DNA from: Dehalococcoidia bacterium
Lineage (GTDB): Bacteria > Chloroflexota > Dehalococcoidia > UBA3495
Direction of reading: 5' to 3'
Assembly: GCA_030753265.1 (NCBI GenBank)
Contig: JASMCQ010000035.1
Location: 47,678-111,677, forward strand
DNA length: 64,000 bases
Shown one piece after another: positions 36,514 through 45,322 of this stretch. Positions within the stretch are counted from its first letter, which is position 1; every line of letters starts with the position of its first letter. The translations under genes and the position numbers were made by a program. Below the pieces are notes generated by a model. The model ran no database searches, was not told the origin of the DNA, and saw only the letters and a list, made by a program, of their open reading frames with translations.

Positions 36514-38199
36514 CTATGCGGTCCCGACGCCTAGCCGCTGCACCTCATCATCCACCACCTGGGCGTCCAGCTTGGTATACAGCGGCGAGGGCGCGCGCAA
36601 GGACTTGCCGCCCTCCACCCCTTTCAGGATCGCATCAAAATCCCACTGTTCCTCTTCGACCGGGCCGTCAAATCCCAAGAATTCATGCAAGCGGTGAGCG
36701 CTGAACGGGAGGAAGGGGTACAAGATCACCTTGAGGCAATTTATCACCGCAATGCTAGTCCACAGGGCGGTGGCGGCATCCTGCCGGGCGGTCTTGATGG
36801 ATTTCCAGGGCGCCGTGGTGTCCAGGTAGCGGTTGGCCTCCTGCGCCAGGGAGAAGGCCTGGCCGATGGCAGCCTTGAAGCGGCAATTGGATAGGCTCTG
36901 GTCCACGCCGTCCATCGCGGCGCGGGCACCCTTGAGAATCGCCTCGTCCACCGGGCTCAGCGGCCCCGGCGAGGGAATCTTGCCATCGAAGTTCCGGTAG
37001 GTGAAGGACAGTACCCGATGCACCAGGTTCCCGTAGGTCGCCACCAGCTCTTCATTGTTCCGGCGCACGAACTCGCCCCAGGAGAAGTCGGTATCGGCGG
37101 ACTCCGGCATATTGATGGAGAGGACGAAACGGAGGGGATCAGGATCGTACCGGGCCAGGTAGTCGGGCACCCAGACCGCCCAGTTCTGGCTGGTGGAGAA
37201 CTTCTGGTTCTCCAAACTCAGGAACTCGTTGGCCGGAACGTCGTAGGGCAAGTTGAGGCCGCCGTGGCCCATGAGGATGGCCGGCCAGATGATGGAGTGG
37301 AAGGGGATGTTGTCCTTGCCGATGAAGTAGTAGGGCCTGGTGTTGGGGTCCTTCCAGAACTCCTCCCACTTGCCGGGAGTCCCGGCCCGCTGCGCCCATT
37401 CGACCGCCGCCGACAGGTAGCCGATCACCGCCTCGAACCAGACGTAGATTCGTTTGCCCTCGTATCCTTCCACGGGGACGGGTATCCCCCAGGTGAGGTC
37501 GCGGGTGATGGCCCGGTCCTTCAACCCGTCCTCCAGGTAGCGCCGGGTGAAGTTGAGAACGTTGGGTCTCCAGTGATCATGCTGGTTTACCCACTCCAGA
37601 AGTGGCTCCTGAAAGGCGGACAGCTTGAGAAAGAAGTGCTCCGAGTCACGAAACTCCGGCGCGGTCCCACATAGGTTGCAGCGGGGCTCCAGCAGGTCTT
37701 TGGAGTCCAAGGTGCGGCCGCACGTTTCGCACTGGTCACCCCTGGCCCGGTTGGAGTGGCAGTGGGGGCAGACGCCTTCCACGTACCGGTCTGGCAGGAA
37801 ACGGTCGCATGCCGGGCAGTAGGCCAGCAGTGTCACATCGGTGTAGATGTATCCCTTCTCCCGTAGGAGCCGGAATATGCCCTGGACCACCTCTTGGTGA
37901 TTCTCGGTGCGGGTGGTGGTGAACAGGTCGAAAGATATGCCCAGACGGTCCCAGGTGTCCAGGAACTGGGCGTGGTACCGGTCCACGACCTCTTGGGGAG
38001 TCACGCCTTCCTGCTCGGCCCGGACGGTAATGGGGGTGCCGTGGCTGTCGCTGCCCGATACCATCAACACCTGGTTGCCCTTCATCCGATGGTAGCGGGC
38101 GAAGATGTCGGCGGGGAGATAGCACCCGGCTACATGGCCCAGGTGCAGGGGTCCGTTAGCGTAGGGCCAGGCGACGGCGACGAATATGCGCTCGGGCAA
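36514..38199 (-). CDS. metG: Methionyl-tRNA synthetase
   Basis: Charges tRNA-Met. The 561-residue protein has HLGH at residues 19-22 (WPYANGPLHLGH) and a four-knuckle zinc domain (CPACDRF, CPHCHSN, CETCGR and CNLCG). The KMSKS loop appears as KFSTS in ENQKFSTSQNW, a variant seen in some MetRS. The anticodon-binding helices follow, and there is no C-terminal Arc1/EMAP dimerisation domain. It is the first gene of a pair with polyprenyl synthase. Confidence 0.95.
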   Translation of the reverse strand: MPERIFVAVAWPYANGPLHLGHVAGCYLPADIFARYHRMKGNQVLMVSGSDSHGTPITVRAEQEGVTPQEVVDRYHAQFLDTWDRLGISFDLFTTTRTENHQEVVQGIFRLLREKGYIYTDVTLLAYCPACDRFLPDRYVEGVCPHCHSNRARGDQCETCGRTLDSKDLLEPRCNLCGTAPEFRDSEHFFLKLSAFQEPLLEWVNQHDHWRPNVLNFTRRYLEDGLKDRAITRDLTWGIPVPVEGYEGKRIYVWFEAVIGYLSAAVEWAQRAGTPGKWEEFWKDPNTRPYYFIGKDNIPFHSIIWPAILMGHGGLNLPYDVPANEFLSLENQKFSTSQNWAVWVPDYLARYDPDPLRFVLSINMPESADTDFSWGEFVRRNNEELVATYGNLVHRVLSFTYRNFDGKIPSPGPLSPVDEAILKGARAAMDGVDQSLSNCRFKAAIGQAFSLAQEANRYLDTTAPWKSIKTARQDAATALWTSIAVINCLKVILYPFLPFSAHRLHEFLGFDGPVEEEQWDFDAILKGVEGGKSLRAPSPLYTKLDAQVVDDEVQRLGVGTA

Positions 38200-38300
38200 C
38201 GGCGGACTTCCTCTAGGTGTCTCACGGAATGGGTTCGTTCATTCTATCATAACCACCAGGCATAATCGCCACACGCTGCCTCGCCCGGCCCAGGCTGCGC

Positions 38301-38346
38301 CAGGGCATCCCTCTCCCGAGGGAGAGGGAACGAGGGTGAGGGCATC
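38301..38346. repeat. CTCTCCC/GGGAGAG hairpin repeat
   Basis: CATCCCTCTCCCGAGGGAGA followed by GGGAACGAGGGTGAGGGCAT. Same family as the elements at 13591-13636 and 42051-42108. Confidence 0.6.
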
Positions 38347-38361
38347 GGCGCGTAGCTGTGG

Positions 38362-38391
38362 TTGACAAGCTGACTTTGGTGCTGATAACAT
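38362..38391 (+). promoter_or_regulatory. Promoter candidate for the ilv-leu operon
   Basis: TTGACA (38362-38367) and TAACAT (38386-38391) with an 18-bp spacer, placed just upstream of Stem I of the T-box. Confidence 0.65.
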
Positions 38392-38409
38392 CCACGGGTT
38401 ACATTGCTA

Positions 38410-38692
38410 AGAAACCCGCTTAGAAAGGGAGTAGTAGGAGTAACCGTTCCCAGAGAGCCGGTGGTTGGTGGAAAACCGGTGAAGGCAATACTCCGAACTC
38501 GCCCTGGAGCGACCAGCCTGAACTAGAGTAGGGCGCGGCGGCTGGCACCGTTAACGGCCTTGGAGCAGTTCCGGCATCCGAGTTGGTAATTAGTCAGCCT
38601 CAAAGCTGAGTCATGACGACTGGATTCCCGGAAAATAAGGGTGGTACCGCGGGATCTAACGACTCGTCCCTTTGGGGATGGGTTTTTTTGTT
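38410..38692 (+). promoter_or_regulatory. T-box riboswitch, apparent Leu specifier (CTC)
   Basis: Leader of ilvB-ilvN-ilvC. It has Stem I with GAGTA (38429-38433), the specifier region CCGAACTCGCCC with CTC at 38498-38500, the T-box AGGGTGGTACCGCGG at about 38639-38652, and a terminator. GAA directly before CTC, and GGAGC 5 bases after it, fit the usual specifier-loop layout. Uncharged tRNA-Leu would turn the operon on. The matching ilvB leader at 15364-15650 reads ATC in the same place. Confidence 0.93.
38664..38690 (+). terminator. T-box leader terminator (ilvBNC)
   Basis: CGTCCC-loop-GGGATG stem with G-U pairs, followed by seven T residues (38683-38689). It directly follows the T-box sequence. 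Confidence 0.85.
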
Positions 38693-38748
38693 TATCGAGG
38701 CTCTCACTCCGGCTAAACCAAGCGGAGTGGGAGTCACGGGGAGCGGGG

Positions 38749-40440
38749 ATGAAGCTAACGGGCGCCGAAATCGTATGTGAAAGCCTCCTGAAAGAAGGGG
38801 TGGAGGTTATTTTCGGGATTCCTGGGGGCGCGGTGCTGCCTTTCTACGGAGCCCTGTCCAAATACCCCAAGATACGGCACATCCTGGTGCGCCACGAACA
38901 AGGCGCGGCCATGGGCGCCGACGGCTACGCCCGGGCGACCGGCAAGGTTGGGGTATGCACCGCCACTTCGGGGCCGGGGGCCACCAACCTGGTTACCGGC
39001 ATCGCTTGCGCCCAGATGGACTCGGTGCCGATGGTCGCCATTACCGGGCAGGTGTCCCGGGCGGTCTTGGGAAGCGATGCTTTCCAGGAGATCGACATGA
39101 CCGGGATCACCCTGCCCATTACCAAGCACAACTACCTGGTCATGAACGTCGCGGAAATTGCCGGAGTCATCAAAGAGGCGTTTCACATCGCCCGGACCGG
39201 GCGGCCGGGGCCGGTACTGGTGGACCTGCCCAGGGACGTGCTCCAGGACGAGCTGACGGAGTTCGTCTGGCCCGAGACAATCAGCATTGCTGGCTACAAT
39301 CCGCCCGGCGATGCGGACCCGGAACAGGTGGCCGAGGCGGCCAGGCTGATCAACCAGGCGGACCGGCCCGTTATCGTGGCCGGACATGGGGTGCTCATTT
39401 CCCACGCCTACGGAGAGCTGCGGGAGTTTGCGGAGAAGACCCAGACACCGGTGGTCACCACCCTGCTGGGCATCAGCTCATTGCCCACGGACCACTACCT
39501 GAACCTGGGCATGGCGGGAATGCACGGCCTGGCCAGCGCGAGCCTGGCGGTCGACAAGTCCGATCTGATCATAGCCCTGGGAATGCGGTTCGACGACCGG
39601 ATCACGGGGCGCCTGAGCGACTTCGCTCCCAATGCCAAGGTGATCCATGTCGACGTGGACCCTTCGGAATTGAACAAGAACGTCCAGGCGAATGTGCCCA
39701 TAGTTGGGGATCTCAAGTGTTTCCTGCAACAGCTCATGCCCCTGGTGGAGCCCAAGGTCCACATCGACTGGCTGCGTAGCGTCGACACCCTGTGGACCGA
39801 GCACCCGACGGCGCACATCCGGCAGACCGAGGAGCTGCTGCCCCAGTTCGTGCTGCGGAAGCTTTCGGAGGCGACCCAGGGAGACTCGATCATCGTGACC
39901 GGCGTGGGGCAGCACCAGATGTGGGCCGCCCAGTTCTGCGCCTTTAACGAGCCGAACACGTTGATTACGTCGGGCGGGCTGGGCTCCATGGGTTATGAGG
40001 TCCCCGCCGCCCTGGGAGCCAAGTTGGGACGGCCGGATAAGACCGTCTGGTCCGTCGCCGGCGACGGCGGCTTCCAGATGACCTTGTGCGACCTGGCTAC
40101 AGCCGCGGAGAACAACATCGAGGTGAAGTTCGCCATTCTAAACAACGGGTCCCTGGGCATGGTGCACCAGTTGCAGGACCTGTTCTTCGACCAAGACTAT
40201 TTTGCTTCCCAATACACGGCCAACCCGGATTTCGTCAAGCTGGCCGGAGCCTACGGGATTCATGGGATTCGGGTCACCGCGAAAGACCAGGTGAACGGGG
40301 CAATCCAAGAGGCGATGGAGACTCCCGGCCCGGTGATCATCGACTTCCGGGTCGTGGAAGAGAACGTGTACCCGACGATCCCGGCCGGGAAATCCGTCAA
40401 CGACATGATAGAGGAACCGGCGCCGGAGGGCATTCACTGA
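38749..40440 (+). CDS. ilvB: Acetolactate synthase large subunit
   Basis: Catalytic subunit of acetohydroxyacid synthase, 563 residues from ATG 38749. Catalytic E50 is in VRHEQG, and GDGGFQMTLCDLATA followed by NN marks the thiamine-diphosphate site. GGGGAG lies 5 bases before ATG. The frame open to 38641 crosses the T-box terminator and is rejected as a start. First gene of ilvB-ilvN-ilvC-leuA. The second AHAS copy at 13643 is regulated separately. Confidence 0.95.
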   Translation: MKLTGAEIVCESLLKEGVEVIFGIPGGAVLPFYGALSKYPKIRHILVRHEQGAAMGADGYARATGKVGVCTATSGPGATNLVTGIACAQMDSVPMVAITGQVSRAVLGSDAFQEIDMTGITLPITKHNYLVMNVAEIAGVIKEAFHIARTGRPGPVLVDLPRDVLQDELTEFVWPETISIAGYNPPGDADPEQVAEAARLINQADRPVIVAGHGVLISHAYGELREFAEKTQTPVVTTLLGISSLPTDHYLNLGMAGMHGLASASLAVDKSDLIIALGMRFDDRITGRLSDFAPNAKVIHVDVDPSELNKNVQANVPIVGDLKCFLQQLMPLVEPKVHIDWLRSVDTLWTEHPTAHIRQTEELLPQFVLRKLSEATQGDSIIVTGVGQHQMWAAQFCAFNEPNTLITSGGLGSMGYEVPAALGAKLGRPDKTVWSVAGDGGFQMTLCDLATAAENNIEVKFAILNNGSLGMVHQLQDLFFDQDYFASQYTANPDFVKLAGAYGIHGIRVTAKDQVNGAIQEAMETPGPVIIDFRVVEENVYPTIPAGKSVNDMIEEPAPEGIH

Positions 40441-40441
40441 A

Positions 40442-40993
40442 ATGAACCGGAACGGAGAGCAGCACACCATTGTTGCCCTGGTGGAGGACCGTCCCGGGGT
40501 CCTCACCCGCATCGCCAGCATGTTCCGGCGGCGCGGCTTCAACATCGCGAGTTTGGCAGTTGGAAAGAGCGAGCGGCCCGGCCTGTCCCGCATGACCTTC
40601 GTGGTCGACGGCGATCAGAACACGGTCTACCAGGTGACCAAGCAACTCGACAAGCTCATCGACGTTATCCTGGTTTCCGACATCTCCGCTGATTCGATCG
40701 TGTCCAGGGAGTTGGCCCTGGTCAAAGTGAAAACGGATCCGTCCACCCGTGGCGAGATCATCCAGATCGTCCAGCTGTTTCGGGCCAACATCGTGGACGT
40801 GGGCACCCAGTCCATGGTGATCGAGATCACTGGAGAGGAAGACAAGATCAACGCCTTGAGCAACCTTCTCGAACCCTTTGGCATTATTGAGTTGCTGCGC
40901 ACCGGGCGCGTGGCTATGGTCCGCGGCCAGACCAACGGCCGGGTCACCGACAGTGTTGGAGTCGACCTCGGCGGGAATGGATTCGGCGACTGA
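40442..40993 (+). CDS. ilvN: Acetolactate synthase small (regulatory) subunit
   Basis: A 183-residue regulatory subunit that stimulates AHAS and carries feedback inhibition by valine. The N-terminal ACT domain ([20 protein letters not shown], then [16 protein letters not shown]) and the C-terminal AHAS-small domain are both complete. It begins 1 bp after the ilvB stop, so the two are translated together. It is the only ilvN in the window and could serve both large subunits. Confidence 0.96.
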   Translation: MNRNGEQHTIVALVEDRPGVLTRIASMFRRRGFNIASLAVGKSERPGLSRMTFVVDGDQNTVYQVTKQLDKLIDVILVSDISADSIVSRELALVKVKTDPSTRGEIIQIVQLFRANIVDVGTQSMVIEITGEEDKINALSNLLEPFGIIELLRTGRVAMVRGQTNGRVTDSVGVDLGGNGFGD

Positions 40994-41046
40994 GGTGGGG
41001 CAATCTCCGGGATTGGAGAATTCGGCGAATTGAAGATGATGGTGAA

Positions 41047-42048
41047 ATGGTAAAAGTTTTCTACGACGAAGACGCGGACCTGGGGGTCCTGGCGGACAAA
41101 ACCATCGGCATCGTGGGCTACGGGAGCCAGGGGCACGCCCACGCGCTAAACCTGAAGGACAACGGGCAGAAGGTGATGGTCGGCCTCTACCCGGGCAGCC
41201 CTAGCCGGGTCAAAGCCCAAGCGGCGGGCCTGGAAGTGGCGGACGTGCCCGACGTGGTCAAGGCGGCGGACGTGTTGATGGTGGTGATCCCGGACCACGT
41301 GCAAGGCGGGGTGTACCGGAAGGAGATCGCTCCTCACTTAAAGCCGGGCAGCGCCCTCATGTTCGCCCACGGTTTTAGCATTCTCTACCGGGAGGTGGTC
41401 CCACCCAGCAACGTGGACGTGATGATGGTTGCACCGAAGGCCCCCGGCCACCGTATGCGGGAGCTTTTCGAGAGTGGAGTCGGGGTGCCCAGCCTGCTGG
41501 CCATCCACCAAGACGCCACCGGTCACGCTCAAGAGGTCGGTCTGGCCTATGCCAAGGGCGTTGGCTCCACCAGTGCGGGGGTGTTGGAAACCACTTTCAA
41601 GGACGAGACCGAAAGTGATCTGTTCGGCGAGCAGACCATCCTCTGCGGGGGCGTCTCGTCTCTGGTCCGCGCCGCCTTCGAGACCCTGGTGGAAGGTGGG
41701 TATCCACCGGAGATCGCCTACTTCGAGTGCATGCATGAGCTGAAGATGATCGTGGACCTCATGTACCAGGGAGGGTTCTCCTACATGCGCTACTCGGTCA
41801 GCGACACCGCCGAGTACGGGGACCTGACCCGGGGGCCCAGGGTCGTCGACGATCACGTCCGGGATAATATGCGGAAAATCCTGAAGGAAATCCAGGACGG
41901 CACCTTCGCCCGGGAGTGGATCGCCGAGAACGACGAGGGTCGCAAACGGTTCCTTCCCCTCCGGGAGGAGGCGCGCCACAGCCAGATAGAGGAAGTGGGC
42001 AAGAAGCTTCGGGGCATGATGACCTGGCTCGACCCAAAAGAGGTGTAA
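41047..42048 (+). CDS. ilvC: Ketol-acid reductoisomerase
   Basis: Converts acetolactate to dihydroxyisovalerate with NADPH. It is a class I (short) enzyme of 333 residues. The Rossmann motif GYGSQG is at residues 24-29. The knotted C-terminal domain contains the Mg-binding acidic residues ([12 protein letters not shown] and the later YFECMHELK). It follows ilvN by 53 bp in the same operon. Confidence 0.96.
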   Translation: MVKVFYDEDADLGVLADKTIGIVGYGSQGHAHALNLKDNGQKVMVGLYPGSPSRVKAQAAGLEVADVPDVVKAADVLMVVIPDHVQGGVYRKEIAPHLKPGSALMFAHGFSILYREVVPPSNVDVMMVAPKAPGHRMRELFESGVGVPSLLAIHQDATGHAQEVGLAYAKGVGSTSAGVLETTFKDETESDLFGEQTILCGGVSSLVRAAFETLVEGGYPPEIAYFECMHELKMIVDLMYQGGFSYMRYSVSDTAEYGDLTRGPRVVDDHVRDNMRKILKEIQDGTFAREWIAENDEGRKRFLPLREEARHSQIEEVGKKLRGMMTWLDPKEV

Positions 42049-42050
42049 AA

Positions 42051-42108
42051 TCCTCACCCCATCCTTCGATCACCCCTCTCCCAGCGGTAGAGGGGCCGGC
42101 GATGAGGA
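42051..42108. repeat. CTCTCCC hairpin repeat
   Basis: CCTCACCCCATCCTTCGATC then ACCCCTCTCCC and GGTAGAGGGGCC. Member of the family at 13591 and 38301, between ilvC and leuA. Confidence 0.55.
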
Positions 42109-42128
42109 GCCCCTAGGAGAAAGAATCA

Positions 42129-42203
42129 TGACAATGGAGATACAGACAGTAGTTCACCGTCACACGCTGGTCTTGGCAGGGCTGGGTGCGGTGGACTACG
42201 TGA
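42129..42203 (+). CDS. Possible short upstream ORF before leuA
   Basis: ATG at 42129 with AGGAGA 8 bases upstream opens a 24-codon frame (starts MTMEIQTVV, ends WTT). It is placed where a leader peptide of leuA could be. It lacks a run of leucine codons and no clear attenuator was seen, so it may simply be chance. Confidence 0.25.
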
Positions 42204-42369
42204 CCCTGCCCTTCGTTTCTGCAAGCTAGGCAAGCCGTTTCGCGGGTTTGCCGGCCCGGCGCGGCCGAGGACTCTCGGGGTCCGGCTGGTCCGGGAGCAT
42301 CAAGTCGAATATCCGATTTGCCGTAGACCAAACGATACTGCAAAACAGAAAGAGAAAGGGTTGAATAAA

Positions 42370-43929
42370 ATGGCTGAAAGAAAAGTATTGTTCTTGGACA
42401 CCACCCTCCGGGATGGAGAGCAGTCCGCCGGGATCGGGATGACCGCGGACGAGAAAATGGAGATCGCCCGGCAGCTACAGCGGCTGCGGGTTGACATTAT
42501 CGAAGCCGGGTTTGCCGCCAGCTCCCCGGGGGACTTCCAAGCGGTGAGCAACATCGCCCGGGAAATCCACGGTCCCATCATCGCCTCCCTGGCCCGTGCC
42601 GTCGCCGACGACGTTGACCAGGCATGGGCGGCCGTCAAGCACGCCGAGAAACCCCGCATCCACATCTTCCTCTCCTCCTCGGAGATCCACCAGATGCACC
42701 AGCTTCGCAAGAACCGGGAAGAGGTGATGGACATGGCGGTGACCATGGTGGCGCGGGCTAAAGGATATTGCGACGACGTGGAATTCTCTCCCATGGATGC
42801 CACGCGCACCAATCCAGAGTACCTTTTCGAGATGCTGGAGGAGGTGATTCGTGTCGGCGCCACCACCGTCAACGTCGCTGACACCGTGGGCTACGCCATC
42901 CCTTCCGACTTCGCCAGGCTGCTACTCGAAATTCAGGAGAAGGTGCCGGGCATCGACAAAGTGAACCTCAGTGTCCACTGCCACAACGACCTGGGCTTGG
43001 CGGTGTCCAACAGCCTCGCCGCCATTCAGGCCGGCGCCCGCCAGGTGGAGGGTTGCATCAACGGTATCGGGGAGCGAGCCGGGAACGCCTCCCTGGAAGA
43101 GATAATCATGGCGGTCGACACTCGCCAAGACCTCTTCGCGGTGCAGATAGGCATCGACACCACTCAGCTTTACCCCGCCAGCCGATTGGTCAGCCGTATC
43201 ACCGGGATGGCGGTACAGGCCAACAAAGCGGTGGTGGGCGAGAACGCCTTCCGCCACGCCTCCGGCATCCACCAGGATGGGGTGCTGAAGGACCGGTCCA
43301 CCTACGAGGTGATGCAGCCGGAACGGGTGGGCGTACCCGGCAGCACGCTGGTGCTGGGCAAGCTGAGCGGCCGGGCCGGTCTCCAGTCCAGGCTGGAAGA
43401 CCTGGGATACACCCTGAACCGAGAGGAGATCTCCAAGGTCTTCGAGTCTTTCAAAGTGCTTGCCGACAAAAAGCGCGAGGTCAATGACCGGGACCTGGAA
43501 ATCCTCATGGATGAGGAGAAACGAGTGGCCACCGAGCCCGTCACGTACGCCCTGGACCAGGTCCAGTTCTCGAGCGGCGACCATGACATCGCCACGGCCA
43601 CCGTGCGCCTCATCGGCCCGGACCAGGAACCGGCTACCGACGCCGCCACCGGCAACGGCCCGGTGGACGCCGTCTGCAAGGCCATCAACCGGGTAACCGG
43701 TTCACCCTGCGAGGTGGTGGACTTCAGCGTCCAATCGGTGACTGAGGGCATCGACTCGATAGGCAGAGTGACCATCCGGGTCGAAAAAGACGGGCAGGTC
43801 TACACCGGCCGCGGGGCCTCCACCGACATTATCGTGGCCAGCGCCAAGGCGTATCTGAGCGCGGTTAACCGCATGTTGGCGTCCGACGAATCGGACATCC
43901 TGCCGCCCGTGGGAACCACGCCCGACTAG
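42370..43929 (+). CDS. leuA: 2-isopropylmalate synthase
   Basis: Condenses acetyl-CoA with 2-oxoisovalerate, the first step of leucine synthesis. 519 residues from ATG 42370, which has AGAAAGGG 9 bases upstream (TTG 42361 is an alternative). The catalytic DTTLRDGEQSAG is at residues 10-21, the metal motif is in SVHCHNDLG, HQDGVLKDRSTYE is typical, and the C-terminal allosteric LeuA domain is present. This favours LeuA over citramalate synthase. It probably belongs to the ilvBNC transcript, with a 320-bp gap. Confidence 0.92.
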   Translation: MAERKVLFLDTTLRDGEQSAGIGMTADEKMEIARQLQRLRVDIIEAGFAASSPGDFQAVSNIAREIHGPIIASLARAVADDVDQAWAAVKHAEKPRIHIFLSSSEIHQMHQLRKNREEVMDMAVTMVARAKGYCDDVEFSPMDATRTNPEYLFEMLEEVIRVGATTVNVADTVGYAIPSDFARLLLEIQEKVPGIDKVNLSVHCHNDLGLAVSNSLAAIQAGARQVEGCINGIGERAGNASLEEIIMAVDTRQDLFAVQIGIDTTQLYPASRLVSRITGMAVQANKAVVGENAFRHASGIHQDGVLKDRSTYEVMQPERVGVPGSTLVLGKLSGRAGLQSRLEDLGYTLNREEISKVFESFKVLADKKREVNDRDLEILMDEEKRVATEPVTYALDQVQFSSGDHDIATATVRLIGPDQEPATDAATGNGPVDAVCKAINRVTGSPCEVVDFSVQSVTEGIDSIGRVTIRVEKDGQVYTGRGASTDIIVASAKAYLSAVNRMLASDESDILPPVGTTPD

Positions 43930-43950
43930 CGTTACGCCGTTGCCGAAACA

Positions 43951-43978
43951 GTAGGGGCGCAGCATGCTGCGCCCCTAC
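43951..43978. terminator. Perfect 28-nt palindrome between convergent genes
   Basis: GTAGGGGCGCAGCA followed directly by its exact complement (TGCTGCGCCCCTAC). It sits 21 bp after the leuA stop and overlaps the last codon and stop of the convergent exonuclease-like gene. It probably acts as a bidirectional terminator. The AGGGGCGCAGCATGCTG style is also a common dispersed repeat. Confidence 0.6.
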
Positions 43979-44982
43979 AACATTTTCATCTGAAATCCGG
44001 CATCTATCCGCCGGCCCCGTTCATCCAGGTGGACCGCCGGGTAGCCCTCCTGCCGCAGGTGGGCGGACAGCTCCGGAAACCCGTTGACGGTGTACACCTC
44101 TTTGGGGTGCACCCGATGCACGTAGTCCAGCAGCTCGTTGAAATCGGCGTGGTCACTGTAGGGAAGGCTGGAGTCTCCCCGCCGGCCCCAGCGCCGGTTG
44201 CCCGTGGCCCAACCGGTTAGCTCCATGAAGCGGAGGCCGCGAACCCCCTCCAGGTTTGGCCCGCTCCGGGAGCCGGGTGGACAGAGCAACACCTGGCCCT
44301 GGGGCCAGCGGCCTTCGAATGGACGCAACTTGCCGGGGAAGATCACGCCGGCCTGCTGATAGACCTGGGCTATCCGGTAGACGCTTTCCTCCACCGCCAC
44401 GTCGAACCCTTGACCCAGCAGGAGATGCAGCAACTCCTGGGCCTTGCCCAACCGCCACCCCTGGACCACCGGCTTCTCCCCGTTCCCGAGCCAGGTCCTC
44501 AGTACCTGGTAGGCCGTGGTCAGCACCTGCTCTTGAGATGGAAAGGTGTACTGTGGCCTGCCGTAGCAAGCATCCAAGATCAGAACGTCGCAGGCCACCG
44601 GTTCCAGGGGTTCGTTGGTGGGGCTGGAGCGGACCTTGAGGTCGCCGGTATACAGGACCCGCACCCCGCTGGCCTTCGACTCCACCAGAGCCTGGGCCGA
44701 ACCCAAACAGTGCCCCGCCGGATAGAGGGTTAGGGTGTAGTTCTCAGTCTCCAGGGGTTCGTGGTAGTCCAGGTAGATGGGGCTGGAATTCTTCAGATAA
44801 TCCGCAAGAAGTAGCCCCGTGTTCCTGGTCAGCACCGGCCGGCGGTGCCGGGCGATGTGGTCGGAATGGGCGTGGGATATCAGGCCAAATTCCCTCTGCC
44901 GCCGGGAATCCATCCACAGGTCCAGCTCGGGCAGGTAAACGCCGCGGTAAAATCCTACTTCCAACGATTCTCCGAGCCACAC
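43975..44982 (-). CDS. MBL-fold exonuclease-like protein
   Basis: A 335-residue protein of the beta-CASP/SNM1-like branch of the metallo-beta-lactamase fold. HAHSDH is at residues 37-42, the PAGHCLGSAQ motif follows, then YTGDLK and a late DHADF. This is the pattern of ligase-associated DNA exonucleases and mRNA 3'-end-processing relatives. No ATP-dependent DNA ligase gene is adjacent. Start: GTG 44982 has AAGG too close, and TTG 44964 with GGAG upstream is an alternative. Confidence 0.75.
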   Translation of the reverse strand: MWLGESLEVGFYRGVYLPELDLWMDSRRQREFGLISHAHSDHIARHRRPVLTRNTGLLLADYLKNSSPIYLDYHEPLETENYTLTLYPAGHCLGSAQALVESKASGVRVLYTGDLKVRSSPTNEPLEPVACDVLILDACYGRPQYTFPSQEQVLTTAYQVLRTWLGNGEKPVVQGWRLGKAQELLHLLLGQGFDVAVEESVYRIAQVYQQAGVIFPGKLRPFEGRWPQGQVLLCPPGSRSGPNLEGVRGLRFMELTGWATGNRRWGRRGDSSLPYSDHADFNELLDYVHRVHPKEVYTVNGFPELSAHLRQEGYPAVHLDERGRRIDAGFQMKML

Positions 44983-45322
44983 CCTTCATCGCCATTGACG
45001 AGGGACCGCCGCCGGGGGTTGCCCCGTTTACCGGGGTGGAGTTGGGGCGGTGACGCGCCCAAGAAACGGCAACGGCGGAGGCCAAGCCGGCCCAGTATAT
45101 CACGGGTTAAGCTCCAATCAGGTTCGTCACCGGACACGATGGAATCCGGTGTGGTGTTCCTTGAGCCAGGCTGCCATGGTCTACAATCCGGATAAGGCAA
45201 GGCCCTGCATGGTGAAGAGAGGAGGATTGGGGCCGGTTGCTGGTTTCGCGGCCGGAGCAAAATCGAGCCACCCCGGCGAGGGCCGGGTGGGTACCGAAGG
45301 GGGATTTATGGCCGCAAAAGGG
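44983..45322. other. Intergenic region
   Basis: About 340 bp without a credible gene. Includes no recurrent repeat that I can align, and no RNA element. Confidence 0.45.
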
